This document shows positions 1 through 8,868 of a stretch of 41,110 bases of DNA, piece by piece. This DNA is from Ignavibacteriaceae bacterium. GTDB taxonomy: Bacteria; Bacteroidota; Ignavibacteria; Ignavibacteriales; Ignavibacteriaceae. Numbering within the stretch: the first letter of the stretch is position 1; every line of letters starts with the position of its first letter. The stretch lies in assembly GCA_014879635.1 (NCBI GenBank), contig JACSRR010000174.1, positions 1 to 41,110 of the forward strand, read 5' to 3'. Both the position numbers and the translations under genes were made by a program. Under the pieces are notes generated by a model. That model was not told the origin of the DNA. It saw only the letters and a list, made by a program, of their open reading frames with translations, and searched no databases.

Positions 1-2
1 TT

Positions 3-3000
3 CCGTCAATTAAAGATGATGATTTTGACTGGATCAAATACTACGGTGAAATAACTTTAACAGGTGGAAAAAACAGGTTTATACAGTACTCTAAACCATT
101 AAGTAAACACTACGATGTAGAAGTTTTTTCTCCGGGTGAAATGTTGTTTGTTACAATTTTTTCTGATCACAGTGAAACAATAAAATCAGAAATGGAGATA
201 TTAGAACTTCGCCAAAAATTCGATTCCTTGTTTACGCAACTAGTGTTTGGTGTGGCTCTTGTAAATAAAAAATCTCATGAAATTCTTTCGTATAATACTC
301 AATTTGGTAAGCTATTAAATTTTAGTGGAAATAAAGAAGAGAAATCTAAATTCTATGAATTCATTTCGGAAACTGAAAAATCAGAACTTACCACTTTCTT
401 AGAATCAACAAGAGACGAAAATGTTAAGTTGCTTCATTTTGAGATAAATAATACTTCAATTAGTGATTCTCCTGAATTTGTAAAAATTACTATTTCGCCA
501 ATTTTGGGTGAAATCGATTTTTACTTCGTAATTGCCGAAGATATTTCCGAAATTAAAAAACAACAGCTTTTGCTTATTGAAAGCGAAACTCAATTTCGCA
601 AAATATTTGAGGTTGCTAAAGTCGGAATTTTACAATATAGTCCTGTTACAGGTAAAATACTTAGTTGCAATAATGAGTTATGCGAAATTACAGGATATTC
701 TTATAAAGAGTTATTAAATTTAAACTATATTGACCTCATTCATCCTAATGAAAGGGGAGAAGATTCTCTAAGAATAATCACTTTGTTTGATACGGAGAAA
801 AAATTTAATGACACTCAAAAATATGTTAAAAAAGATGGTTCAGAAATATGGGTTAGGGTTGATATTTCATTTATTCAAGATTTAAACGGTTCAGTTGAAA
901 AAGCTGTAGTGGTATGTCAAGACATAACAAAAGAAAAAATATTTAGCGAACACATTTTAGAAGAAGAAGAAAGATTTAGAATTTTGTTAAATTCTATTCC
1001 GATGTTAATATATGCTTTTGATGAAAACGGAAAGATAATTTATTGGAATAAAATGGCTGAGAAAGTAACGGGTTACTCAGAAGAATATATGATTGGTACA
1101 AAAAACTCATTTGAACTTCTTTTCACAAAAGACCAATACAAAAATTTTAAAAATTCAACTTCTAAAATAAACCATATTTCTAATGAGGTGGAAATTACGA
1201 CAAAGTCAGGCAAAGGCAAGAAAATTGTTTGTCATGACTTGTACAAACTTGTTTCAATTCCGGGTTGGGATTCATGGTCGGTGGCAGAAGATGTAACTGA
1301 AAAAAGAATTACTCAATCACAACTCGAAAAAACCGAGAAACTTTTCAAAGCACTAATTGAAAAGGCACCTATGGGTGTGGTAATGATTGATGCAGAAGAG
1401 AATTTTATTTATGTTAGTCCTACAGCAAAAAAAATGTTTGAGTATGATGATTTCGAGTCTCCTCATATAAAACCTTCTGAATTAACACATCCGGATGATT
1501 TACCCATTGTTCAAAAAACTCTTATGGAAATTATGTCTGAACCGGGTAAATCAGCTGTTTTACAATATAGATTTCTTAATAAATCGGGAATTTATAAATG
1601 GATAGAGAGCACATTTACAAATTTGCTTTCAGAACCTGCAGTTAACGGAATAGTAATAAATTTTGCCGATATTCAAGATAGAAAAGATGCTGAGAAAATT
1701 ATCAGCGAGAATGAAGAGAGACTCCGGTTATCTTTAGCCGCTGCATCGCAAGGGTTGTTTGATTTAGATATTAAGACAGGTGAAGCTATTGTAAATGACC
1801 AATACGCCAGAATGCTTGGTTTTGATCCTCTAACATTCAAAGAAACAAATTCATTTTGGGTTGAACGCCTTCACCCCGAAGACAGAGACCGGGTCTTTCA
1901 AGCCTATAAAGACTATATTGAAGGAAAAACGCAAGAATATTCTGTAGAATTTAGAAATAGAACAGCGAACAATAGCTGGAAATGGATTCTTTCTTCGGGA
2001 AGTATAGTAGAATGGGATAAAGATGGCAATCCTACAAGAATGTTGGGTACTCACATTGAAATTACCAAACAAAAAAGATCGGAGTTCATTAAAAGAATAC
2101 AATTAAATATTGCAAATTCTGTAATCACTTCAAATTCTATAGAAGAGCTTTATCAAACGATAAAAAATGAACTTTCAACTCTTTTAGACACTAAAAATTT
2201 GTATATGGCTAATTTTGATAAAAATACCGGCTTACTTTCAACAGTTATTAATGTTGACGAAAAAGACGAGATTACGGAATGGCCTGCTGATATTTCTCTT
2301 AGCGGGAAAGTTGTACTCACCGGTAAATCTTTGCTTGTTAACGGCGATGAAATTGAAGAAATGAGAAGTAGAGGAGAAATAGAATTTTTTGGTTCAAGGG
2401 CAGAAATTTGGTTAGGTGTGCCATTCTTTATTAAAAACGAGGTAGCAGGCTTAATTGCTGTTCAAAGTTATGAAGATAAGAACGCATTCACTCAAGAAGA
2501 TGTTGAAATTTTAGAAATTATTGCCGTCGAACTTAGTATATATTTAGAAAAGAAGAGCAAAGAGGCAGAATTAGTCAAACTATTTTTGGCTATTTCACAA
2601 AGCCCTACAACTGTTCAAATTATTGATAATAAAGGAATTATTGAGTATGTAAATCCGGCATTTGAAGAATCATCCGGATATTGTCCTGAAGAAGTAATTG
2701 GTAAAAATATTCAAGAGTTAAGAACCGGCTTTGATGATGATCAATTGTATGGCGAGTTATGGAGTACCGTTTATAAAGGTAATGTATGGCGTGGGGAATT
2801 AAAGAATAGAAAAAAGAATGGAGAAATTTATTGGGAAGATGTTTCAATTTCACCGGTATTTAACTACAAAGATGAAATTACAAATTTTGTAATCGTGAAA
2901 GAAGATATAACCGAAATTAAAGAAATGATAAACGAGTTAAAAGCGGCTAAAGAGAAAGCCGAAGAAATTAACAGGGTTAAATCTAATTTTTTTGCAAATA

Positions 3001-4091
3001 TGAGTCATGAACTTAGAACTCCGCTGATTGGGATTTTAGGTTATTCGGAAATATTAGAAGAGTACCTGGAAGATAGATCTGACTTAATTAAAATGGTACG
3101 AACAATCAATAAAAGTGGAAACAGACTTTTAGAAACTCTAAATTTAATTCTCACCTTCTCAAAATTAGAATCAGATAAGTTTGAGGTTAAAATTAAAACT
3201 GTGGATATTATACCGGTTATTAACGAAACTTTTGATCTTTTTATAAATGTTGCGGCAAAGAAAGAGCTTCAATATGTATTTAATACATCTCAACAGGAGA
3301 TTTTTGCCGAAATTGATACAGGTTTTTTACAGAGTATTTTAAATAATTTGATCAACAATGCAATTAAGTTCACATATTCCGGTTATGTAAAAGTTTCAGC
3401 TTCTGTAAATGATAAGACTTTAATAATCAGAGTTGAAGACTCCGGCATTGGTATTAGTGATGATGACCAAGTAAATATTTGGGAGGACTTTAGACAAGCT
3501 AGCGAAGGTTTAAGCAGGCGATTTGAAGGGACGGGTTTAGGCCTAGCAATTGTAAAAAGATACACAAATTTAATGGGAGGAGAGATTTCAGTGGAAAGCG
3601 AAGAAGGAAAAGGCTCAACATTTACTTTAAAATTTCCCGTTACCAAAAAAAATGAAACGGAAAGTATAGAGAAAAGTGAGGATGTACTTTCAGAAGAAAC
3701 TCCGGTTCTGAAAAGTAAGCCTAATATTTTATATGTTGAAGATGATGAAGTTGCTTTAAATTTGGTTCAAAAGTTTTTAGAGAGTGATTTTATAATAGAC
3801 TCTGCAATAAATTCTCAAGAGGCTCTCTCAAAAGTGAATTTAATTAGCTATGACGGTATTTTAATGGATATAAACCTTAAAAAAGGTTTGAGCGGTGTTG
3901 AATTAACAAAAATTATTAGAGAACTTCCGGGTTATTCGGAAATTCCGATTATTGCTATCACCTCATTTGCTTTTGAAAAAGATAGAATAGAATTTTTAAA
4001 CAGCGGTATGGATCATTATATAGCAAAACCATTTAGAAAAATTGATTTGGTTAATTTGATGCATCAAATATTTTCCGGGTTTGATGAGTAA
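3..4091 (+). CDS. Multi-PAS/GAF hybrid histidine kinase with C-terminal receiver (5'-truncated by window edge)
   Basis: The reading frame is open to the left edge. The 46 codons before the first ATG (141) encode the end of a PAS fold (GEITLTG... then ...YDVEVFSPGEM), so the real start lies outside the window. Residues are counted from base 3. In order: partial PAS (1-58), five further PAS domains starting near 70, 193, 322, 445 and 570, a GAF domain (about 695-850), a seventh PAS (about 858-975), a HisKA dimerisation domain with SHELRTP (phospho-His codon 3006-3008), a HATPase_c domain with N box LNNLINNAIKFT, G1 VEDSGIGI and G2 GTGLGLAI, and a receiver with acidic pair EDD, phospho-Asp in GILMDINL (codon 3867-3869), Thr in AITSF and Lys in AKPF. 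All catalytic residues are intact. No membrane segment is visible in this part, so it is probably a cytosolic multi-signal sensor. The ligand is unknown and no partner response regulator lies beside it. Confidence 0.93.
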   Translation, partial: PSIKDDDFDWIKYYGEITLTGGKNRFIQYSKPLSKHYDVEVFSPGEMLFVTIFSDHSETIKSEMEILELRQKFDSLFTQLVFGVALVNKKSHEILSYNTQFGKLLNFSGNKEEKSKFYEFISETEKSELTTFLESTRDENVKLLHFEINNTSISDSPEFVKITISPILGEIDFYFVIAEDISEIKKQQLLLIESETQFRKIFEVAKVGILQYSPVTGKILSCNNELCEITGYSYKELLNLNYIDLIHPNERGEDSLRIITLFDTEKKFNDTQKYVKKDGSEIWVRVDISFIQDLNGSVEKAVVVCQDITKEKIFSEHILEEEERFRILLNSIPMLIYAFDENGKIIYWNKMAEKVTGYSEEYMIGTKNSFELLFTKDQYKNFKNSTSKINHISNEVEITTKSGKGKKIVCHDLYKLVSIPGWDSWSVAEDVTEKRITQSQLEKTEKLFKALIEKAPMGVVMIDAEENFIYVSPTAKKMFEYDDFESPHIKPSELTHPDDLPIVQKTLMEIMSEPGKSAVLQYRFLNKSGIYKWIESTFTNLLSEPAVNGIVINFADIQDRKDAEKIISENEERLRLSLAAASQGLFDLDIKTGEAIVNDQYARMLGFDPLTFKETNSFWVERLHPEDRDRVFQAYKDYIEGKTQEYSVEFRNRTANNSWKWILSSGSIVEWDKDGNPTRMLGTHIEITKQKRSEFIKRIQLNIANSVITSNSIEELYQTIKNELSTLLDTKNLYMANFDKNTGLLSTVINVDEKDEITEWPADISLSGKVVLTGKSLLVNGDEIEEMRSRGEIEFFGSRAEIWLGVPFFIKNEVAGLIAVQSYEDKNAFTQEDVEILEIIAVELSIYLEKKSKEAELVKLFLAISQSPTTVQIIDNKGIIEYVNPAFEESSGYCPEEVIGKNIQELRTGFDDDQLYGELWSTVYKGNVWRGELKNRKKNGEIYWEDVSISPVFNYKDEITNFVIVKEDITEIKEMINELKAAKEKAEEINRVKSNFFANMSHELRTPLIGILGYSEILEEYLEDRSDLIKMVRTINKSGNRLLETLNLILTFSKLESDKFEVKIKTVDIIPVINETFDLFINVAAKKELQYVFNTSQQEIFAEIDTGFLQSILNNLINNAIKFTYSGYVKVSASVNDKTLIIRVEDSGIGISDDDQVNIWEDFRQASEGLSRRFEGTGLGLAIVKRYTNLMGGEISVESEEGKGSTFTLKFPVTKKNETESIEKSEDVLSEETPVLKSKPNILYVEDDEVALNLVQKFLESDFIIDSAINSQEALSKVNLISYDGILMDINLKKGLSGVELTKIIRELPGYSEIPIIAITSFAFEKDRIEFLNSGMDHYIAKPFRKIDLVNLMHQIFSGFDE

Positions 4092-4144
4092 AAAATGATT
4101 AATAAAAGCATTTTTGTCGAAACAATCTTTAAAAGATAACCTGA

Positions 4145-5611
4145 TTGAAACTCAATATATTATTAACAGGTGCCAACGGATATATCGGAAAAAGGATATT
4201 ACCCGTACTTACGGAAGAAGGGCATTCTGTTGTTTGTTGTGTTAGAAACAAAAAGAGACTTCCGGACTCCGGGATATACAAGGATGAGAAGGTTCAGATT
4301 TTTGAAATTGATTTTCTCGATGATTCATTACCTAAAATAGAAAACATTCACGATATTGATGTTGCTTACTATTTCCTTCACTCAATGAGCTCAGAAGATA
4401 AAGAATTTGCTCAATTGGAGGAAAAAACCGCCAAAAACTTCATTAAACTTGCCACCATTTTAAAAGTTAAACAGATTATCTACTTAAGCGGAATTGTGAA
4501 TGAATCCGAACTCTCTTCTCATTTAAAATCTAGGAAAAGAGTAGAAGATGTTCTTAAAAGCGGCGAAATACCTGTTACCGTACTAAGGGCAGGAATAATT
4601 GTGGGTTCCGGTAGTGCCTCTTTTGAAATAATACGGGATTTGGTTGAGAAACTTCCCGTAATGATAACACCAAAGTGGTTAAATACGAGACATCAACCTA
4701 TTGCAATTAGAGATGTGATTAAATTTTTAACAGGTGTAATTCTTAAAACTGAAACATACGGTAAAAGTTATGATATCGGTGGACCGGATATTCTAACCTA
4801 TAAAGAAATGCTTTTAATTTTTTCTAATGTTAGAGGATTAAAAAGATTAATACTTACAGTTCCGGTGATGACACCAAAATTGTCTTCCTATTGGTTATTT
4901 TTTGTAACTTCAACATCCTACAGGTTAGCACAAAATTTGGTTGATAGTATGAAAATACCTGTAATTTGTAGAAATAATGACTTGGGTGAGCTGTTAAAAA
5001 TTGAAACGGTTTCATACAGAAGGGCTGTTGAGTTTGCATTTGAAAAAATTGAACAGAATATGGTAATTTCGAGTTGGAAAGATTCACTTGTTTCAAGCGT
5101 CAAAGACCCGGGGTTGTTAAAACATATAAATGTTCCAAAATTCGGTTGTTTTGTTGACAATAGAAGGGCTGAAATTAGTAGTGAACCGGATCAAGTACTT
5201 GAGAATGTTTGGTCAATTGGCGGGGATAGAGGATGGTATTATGCAAACTTTTTATGGTCAATTAGGGGTATTTTAGATAAAATTGTGGGGGGTGTTGGAT
5301 TAAGGCGAGGTAGAACTCACCCTTCTAAGATTAATGCAGGCGACACACTAGATTTTTGGCGCGTTTTAATATCTGACTTGAGTGAAAAAAGATTATTACT
5401 TTTTGCCGAAATGAAATTACCGGGTGATGCATGGTTAGAGTTTAAAATTGAAGAAAAAGAAGGAAAGATTTATCTAATTCAAACCGCAACCTTCAGACCC
5501 AAAGGAATTAAAGGTCGGTTATATTGGTACTCTGTACTTCCATTTCACCACTTTATTTTTAACGGTATGGTAAGAAATATAATAAACTTCAGACCTGCTA
5601 ATAAAGATTAA
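4145..5611 (+). CDS. YbjT-like NAD(P)-binding SDR-family protein with C-terminal DUF2867
   Basis: The 488-residue protein starts with a Rossmann fold: TGANGYIGKR at residues 8-17 gives the GxxGxxG dinucleotide-binding loop of atypical/extended SDRs. The beta strand YLSGIV and the segment TVLRAGIIVGSGS follow, as in the NAD-dependent epimerase/NmrA-like group. From about residue 335 the sequence matches the layout of DUF2867 (GDRGWYYANFLW, TLDFWRV, LPGDAWLEFKI). The SDR plus DUF2867 architecture and the length match E. coli YbjT (about 476 aa); the substrate is unknown. The start is TTG at 4145. No ATG or GTG lies upstream that would keep the fold intact, and the Rossmann strand begins at residue 3, so this start is credible. 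It lies 53 bases after the kinase and may share its transcript. Confidence 0.85.
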   Translation: MKLNILLTGANGYIGKRILPVLTEEGHSVVCCVRNKKRLPDSGIYKDEKVQIFEIDFLDDSLPKIENIHDIDVAYYFLHSMSSEDKEFAQLEEKTAKNFIKLATILKVKQIIYLSGIVNESELSSHLKSRKRVEDVLKSGEIPVTVLRAGIIVGSGSASFEIIRDLVEKLPVMITPKWLNTRHQPIAIRDVIKFLTGVILKTETYGKSYDIGGPDILTYKEMLLIFSNVRGLKRLILTVPVMTPKLSSYWLFFVTSTSYRLAQNLVDSMKIPVICRNNDLGELLKIETVSYRRAVEFAFEKIEQNMVISSWKDSLVSSVKDPGLLKHINVPKFGCFVDNRRAEISSEPDQVLENVWSIGGDRGWYYANFLWSIRGILDKIVGGVGLRRGRTHPSKINAGDTLDFWRVLISDLSEKRLLLFAEMKLPGDAWLEFKIEEKEGKIYLIQTATFRPKGIKGRLYWYSVLPFHHFIFNGMVRNIINFRPANKD

Positions 5612-5662
5612 TTAATTTGTGTTAAAGTTAATATTTTTGAATTTTTAGGAAATTAGGTGAGT

Positions 5663-5682
5663 GTAAATAGAGCACTATTTAC
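5663..5682. repeat. Perfect 8-bp inverted repeat with 4-nt loop
   Basis: GTAAATAG and CTATTTAC flank an AGCA loop 50 bases after the SDR gene, followed by ACTTTTC. It could be a weak terminator for the upstream gene, but the stem has only two G-C pairs and the T tract is short, so function is uncertain. The rest of the stretch 5612-5783 holds nothing else recognisable. Confidence 0.35.
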
Positions 5683-5783
5683 TTTTCAAAATAGACAGCA
5701 ACAAAATTTGATTCATTACTAATTACCTTCTGAAATATCTAACAACCGTATAAAAGAGAAAAGAGTAAATTAATCAAAGTTGT

Positions 5784-5814
5784 TTTGTAAATCTACAAAT
5801 ACTTTGTAAATTTG
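5784..5814 (+). promoter_or_regulatory. Bacteroidetes-type promoter for tRNA-Ser (TTTG-N19-TAAATTTG)
   Basis: TTTG at 5784-5787 is followed after 19 bases by TAAATTTG at 5807-5814, a full match to the -33 TTTG / -7 TAnnTTTG consensus described for Bacteroidetes sigma-A promoters. Transcription would start near 5820, a few bases before the mature tRNA 5' end at 5829. Confidence 0.5.
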
Positions 5815-5828
5815 GAATCTTGTTTTAC

Positions 5829-5917
5829 GGAAAGGTGCCGGAGTGGTTGAACGGGCTCGCCTGGAAAGCGAGTGTACTGCGAAAGTGGTACCGAGGGTTC
5901 GAATCCCTCCTTTTCCG
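5829..5917 (+). tRNA. tRNA-Ser (anticodon GGA)
   Basis: A full class II cloverleaf can be folded. Acceptor stem: GGAAAGG (5829-5835) with CTTTTCC (5910-5916), one G-U pair, discriminator G at 5917. Anticodon stem: CTCGC (5856-5860) with GCGAG (5868-5872) around loop CTGGAAA, giving anticodon GGA (5863-5865). The long variable arm 5873-5892 is typical of tRNA-Ser. T arm: GAGGG/CCCTC around TTCGAAT. No CCA is encoded (CTT follows). It decodes UCC and UCU. Confidence 0.95.
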
Positions 5918-5969
5918 CTTCATATCAACCTTATAAGAGAAAAATTATCTCGCCTTTAAATCGCAAATT

Positions 5970-7313
5970 ATGACTTCCAAAAGTTACAAACGCCACGCAA
6001 TTGAAACCCTTCAACTCGCTTACCCGATCATGATTGGTCAGTTCGGTTATACTTTGATGGGCTTAGTTGATAGTATGATGGTCGGTAGGGTCGGTGCCGA
6101 TGAATTAGCAGCTTCATCTGTTGGTCTCAGCGTCTTTTTTATCATACTCGTTTTTGGATTAGGCGTAAGTTTTGCAATCTCTCCTTTAACAGCCATTGCA
6201 GAAGGATCAAATAATAAATCTGAATCATCTTCAATTTTTTCAAACGGACTGTATATAAATGTAGTTGCCGGAATAATTCTTGGTCTATTAACATATTTTG
6301 CAGCAGATGTGATTCGATTTTTAAATCAACCACCAAGAGTTACTGAACTTGCAATTGAATACACCAAAATTCTTGCAATTTCAATTATTCCTATAATGTT
6401 TTTCCAAAGTTATAAACAATTTGTTGACGGGCTTTCTGAAACAAGACCGGCAATGATAGTAGTAATTTTGGCAAATGTTGTTAATATAATAGTTAATTGG
6501 TTTTTGATATTCGGCAACTGGGGTTTTCCGGAGCTCGGTTTGAACGGAGCAGGGTACGCAACATTTTTTTCAAGAATTTTTATGGCATTCGGATTTTATT
6601 TGTTTGTAACAAGAAGCAACAGATTCAAAGATTATACACTTAAAATATTCCCGGTTGTCATTGACAAAATTATTTCAAAAAAAATATTAAAAGTTGGGAT
6701 TCCTGCAGGTTTTCAGCACTTATTTGAAGTCGGAGCATTTTCATTTGCTTCAATTATGGTAGGCTGGTTAGGAACATATCCTTTGGCGGCTCATCATATA
6801 GCATTAAACATTGCAGGTGTTACTTATATGATTGTATGGGGTATTTCGGCATCCGGTTCAATAAGGGTAGGTAACGAGTTGGGTGCAAATAATATACCCG
6901 GTATCAGAAAGGCGGGATTTGTGGCAATTGTGCTCTCATTTCTAATTATGCTTTTATTCGGAATAATAATGATCTTTACCAAAAATATTATACCGTACTT
7001 TTATATAGATGAAATTCATGTGGTTGAAATAGCTTCGGGACTTTTATTGATTGCGGCTTTTTTCCAGATATTTGACGGAACGCAAGCCACCGCTATCGGA
7101 ATATTGCGAGGTTTAACTGATTTGAAAATACCGACTCTCATTACATTTGTGGCATATTGGATAATTGCGCTTCCCGGTGCGTATTTATTAGGGTTCATAT
7201 TTGAATGGGGGGTTGAAGGAGTTTGGATAGCTCTTTTACTAAGTTTGGTCTTTTCTGCAATTGCACTAACATTAAGATTTCAAATTAAGAGTAAAAGACC
7301 TGTAAGTATATAG
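5970..7313 (+). CDS. MATE-family multidrug/Na+ (or H+) antiporter
   Basis: This 447-residue, strongly hydrophobic protein fits the length and 12-helix layout of the MATE family (NorM/DinF/DNA-damage-inducible type). The N-terminal segment LAYPIMIGQFGYTLMGLVD followed by MMVGRVGADELAA is a clear MatE signature, and the same pattern recurs after the middle (VGIPAGFQHLFEVGAFSFAS...), reflecting the two-repeat fold. It sits in the inner membrane and exports cationic compounds using an ion gradient; substrates cannot be told from sequence. The ATG at 5970 begins just before helix 1. It lies 52 bases downstream of the tRNA with no good Shine-Dalgarno, so it may be read from the tRNA promoter or a weak promoter of its own. 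Confidence 0.92.
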   Translation: MTSKSYKRHAIETLQLAYPIMIGQFGYTLMGLVDSMMVGRVGADELAASSVGLSVFFIILVFGLGVSFAISPLTAIAEGSNNKSESSSIFSNGLYINVVAGIILGLLTYFAADVIRFLNQPPRVTELAIEYTKILAISIIPIMFFQSYKQFVDGLSETRPAMIVVILANVVNIIVNWFLIFGNWGFPELGLNGAGYATFFSRIFMAFGFYLFVTRSNRFKDYTLKIFPVVIDKIISKKILKVGIPAGFQHLFEVGAFSFASIMVGWLGTYPLAAHHIALNIAGVTYMIVWGISASGSIRVGNELGANNIPGIRKAGFVAIVLSFLIMLLFGIIMIFTKNIIPYFYIDEIHVVEIASGLLLIAAFFQIFDGTQATAIGILRGLTDLKIPTLITFVAYWIIALPGAYLLGFIFEWGVEGVWIALLLSLVFSAIALTLRFQIKSKRPVSI

Positions 7314-7412
7314 AATTAACTCCGTTAATTTCATAATATTACCGCCTGTCCATATTTGTGAGTTAAGAACTTGTTTTAGCTTAAATTTACCCATAAAAAA
7401 AAAGGTGTTAAA

Positions 7413-7832
7413 ATGAACAAGCGAGTTTACAGGTCAAAAAGTCAAAAAATCATTGCCGGTGTGTGCGGGGGTCTTGCAGAGTATTTTCATACTGACCCTG
7501 TATTTGTAAGGTTGGCAGTAGTACTACTTACATTGATGCACGGAATCGGAATAGTCCTTTATATTGCCGCTATTTTCATTATCCCGGAAGAGCCTTTTAA
7601 TTTTCAGACTCCTCCTACAATTGAAGAGGCAGATGAGATAAAACAAAATAACAAAATAGAAAAAAAGAGAGTATTTGGTATAATATTAGTGCTGATTGGC
7701 GGTTTTTTCTTTTTACAGAATTTTTTCCCCGCATTAGAACTTTCACACATTGTGCCGTTAGCACTTATGTTTGCGGGCGGAATGTTAATCTATTATTCCA
7801 AAAAAACTAAAAGCGTTGAGGAACTACAATGA
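7413..7832 (+). CDS. PspC-domain membrane protein
   Basis: The first 60 residues of this 139-residue protein form a PspC domain: basic start RVYRSKSQKIIAGVCGGLAE, then YFHTDPVFVRLAVVLL and a helix ending IIPEEP. After a charged linker (about 68-85) come two more membrane helices (IILVLIGGFFFLQ and HIVPLALMFAGGMLIYY) that resemble the LiaI/LiaF-like membrane module. PspC-type proteins sense or relay envelope stress. The start is well supported by AAAAGGTG just upstream of the ATG. It overlaps the next gene by four bases (ATGA at 7829-7832), so the two are translationally coupled and probably act together. Confidence 0.88.
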   Translation: MNKRVYRSKSQKIIAGVCGGLAEYFHTDPVFVRLAVVLLTLMHGIGIVLYIAAIFIIPEEPFNFQTPPTIEEADEIKQNNKIEKKRVFGIILVLIGGFFFLQNFFPALELSHIVPLALMFAGGMLIYYSKKTKSVEELQ

Positions 7833-8761
7833 AACAGAGTCAAATTTTCTGGGGTGTTTTGTTTGTATCGTTAGGAATTATGATTTTATTATTCCAGATT
7901 TTCGATTTCAGTTTGCCATTTAGCAATATCATCGGATATTTCTGGCCACTTGCAATAATTCTAATCGGAGCCGGTTTCTTGATTAAGTCAAATTTTGTTA
8001 AACTACTATTTAGTGGTTTTGCGGGTCTTGGCATCGGTATTGTACTGTTTGGGATTTTTTCAGGAATTATGAATTTTGATTTCCGTTTTTTGAAATACAA
8101 AAACACAAAATCATCAAGTGGTACACTAAATAGTTCTTTTCACAGTTCGCCGGTTGATTCATCTGTAAAATCGGTTAAGTTGCACTTTAGCGGAGGAGCC
8201 GGTTCATATAGAGTATATGGTATAACTGACAATCTATATCTCTTAAAATCTGACGGTTCTTCAAGAACTTTTGAGGTTGAATCAAAAAATATAGACGGTA
8301 CTGTTAATCTTGACATTTCTATGCAAGAATTTAATTTTGATTCAGGAGAAGGGGAATTATCAGGCGCTGTTTCTTTAGGACTTCAACAAAACATTCCTTT
8401 CGATCTAAATTTTGAATTAGGGGCGTCAAAAGGCGAGATTGACTTAAAAGGATTCCTGATTTCTAAACTCAATTTAGAAGCGGGAGCAAGTTCTATTAAA
8501 ATATTTCTGCCTAATCCTTCTGAAAAAGATGTTCCGGTTTCAATTACATCGGGTGCAGGAAAAATTACGGTTTATATTCCCGAGAACAGTGGAGCTAAAA
8601 TAGAAACCGATGTTAATTTGAGCAGTACAAATTTTGATGACTTCACTTCCGCTAACGGAATATTGGCTAACAAAGGATACATTAACAGTCAAGAATCTTA
8701 CAAAATCATGTTTGAAGGCGGAGTATCTAATTTTACTGTTAAGACTTATAAGCCTGAATAA
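7829..8761 (+). CDS. LiaF-like membrane protein with C-terminal beta-helix-like domain
   Basis: In this 310-residue protein, residues 1-95 hold three to four hydrophobic segments with the paired pattern ILLFQIF...FWPLAIILIGAGFLI typical of the LiaI-LiaF-like transmembrane region. From about residue 115 a soluble beta-rich domain follows with short repeating motifs (FSGGAGSYRV, LELGASKGEID, LEAGASSIKIFLP, TSGAGKITVYIP, FEGGVSNFTV). These are the stacked 'G-A-G/S-x-I/V' turns of LiaF/DUF2154-like and related toast-rack or single-stranded beta-helix domains. It is coupled by ATGA overlap to the PspC-domain gene, which supports a shared role in envelope-stress sensing. The exact role in this lineage is inferred. 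Confidence 0.8.
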   Translation: MKQSQIFWGVLFVSLGIMILLFQIFDFSLPFSNIIGYFWPLAIILIGAGFLIKSNFVKLLFSGFAGLGIGIVLFGIFSGIMNFDFRFLKYKNTKSSSGTLNSSFHSSPVDSSVKSVKLHFSGGAGSYRVYGITDNLYLLKSDGSSRTFEVESKNIDGTVNLDISMQEFNFDSGEGELSGAVSLGLQQNIPFDLNFELGASKGEIDLKGFLISKLNLEAGASSIKIFLPNPSEKDVPVSITSGAGKITVYIPENSGAKIETDVNLSSTNFDDFTSANGILANKGYINSQESYKIMFEGGVSNFTVKTYKPE

Positions 8762-8833
8762 AAAAAGACTTGAATTTAATCACATTTTATTTTTTAAGTG
8801 ATTTAGAAATACAATTAAAATAGATTTTTAGTT

Positions 8834-8841
8834 TATCTTTG
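8834..8841 (+). promoter_or_regulatory. Candidate -7 box TATCTTTG upstream of the cysteine-motif gene
   Basis: TATCTTTG matches TAnnTTTG exactly and ends 27 bases before the ATG at 8869, a suitable distance. No TTTG is seen 19 bases upstream, so only half of the Bacteroidetes-type promoter is recognisable. Confidence 0.35.
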
Positions 8842-8868
8842 TTTTTAGTTCGACAATAATTATTACGA

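Noticed and set aside
5829-5969. tRNA-Ser as an integration site for a mobile element
   Set aside because: No direct repeat of the tRNA 3' end, integrase or foreign-looking genes are seen downstream; the next genes are ordinary chromosomal ones.
7314-7412. ATTAAC-TCC-GTTAAT hairpin after the MATE gene
   Set aside because: Only six mostly A-T pairs and no T run; too weak to call a terminator.
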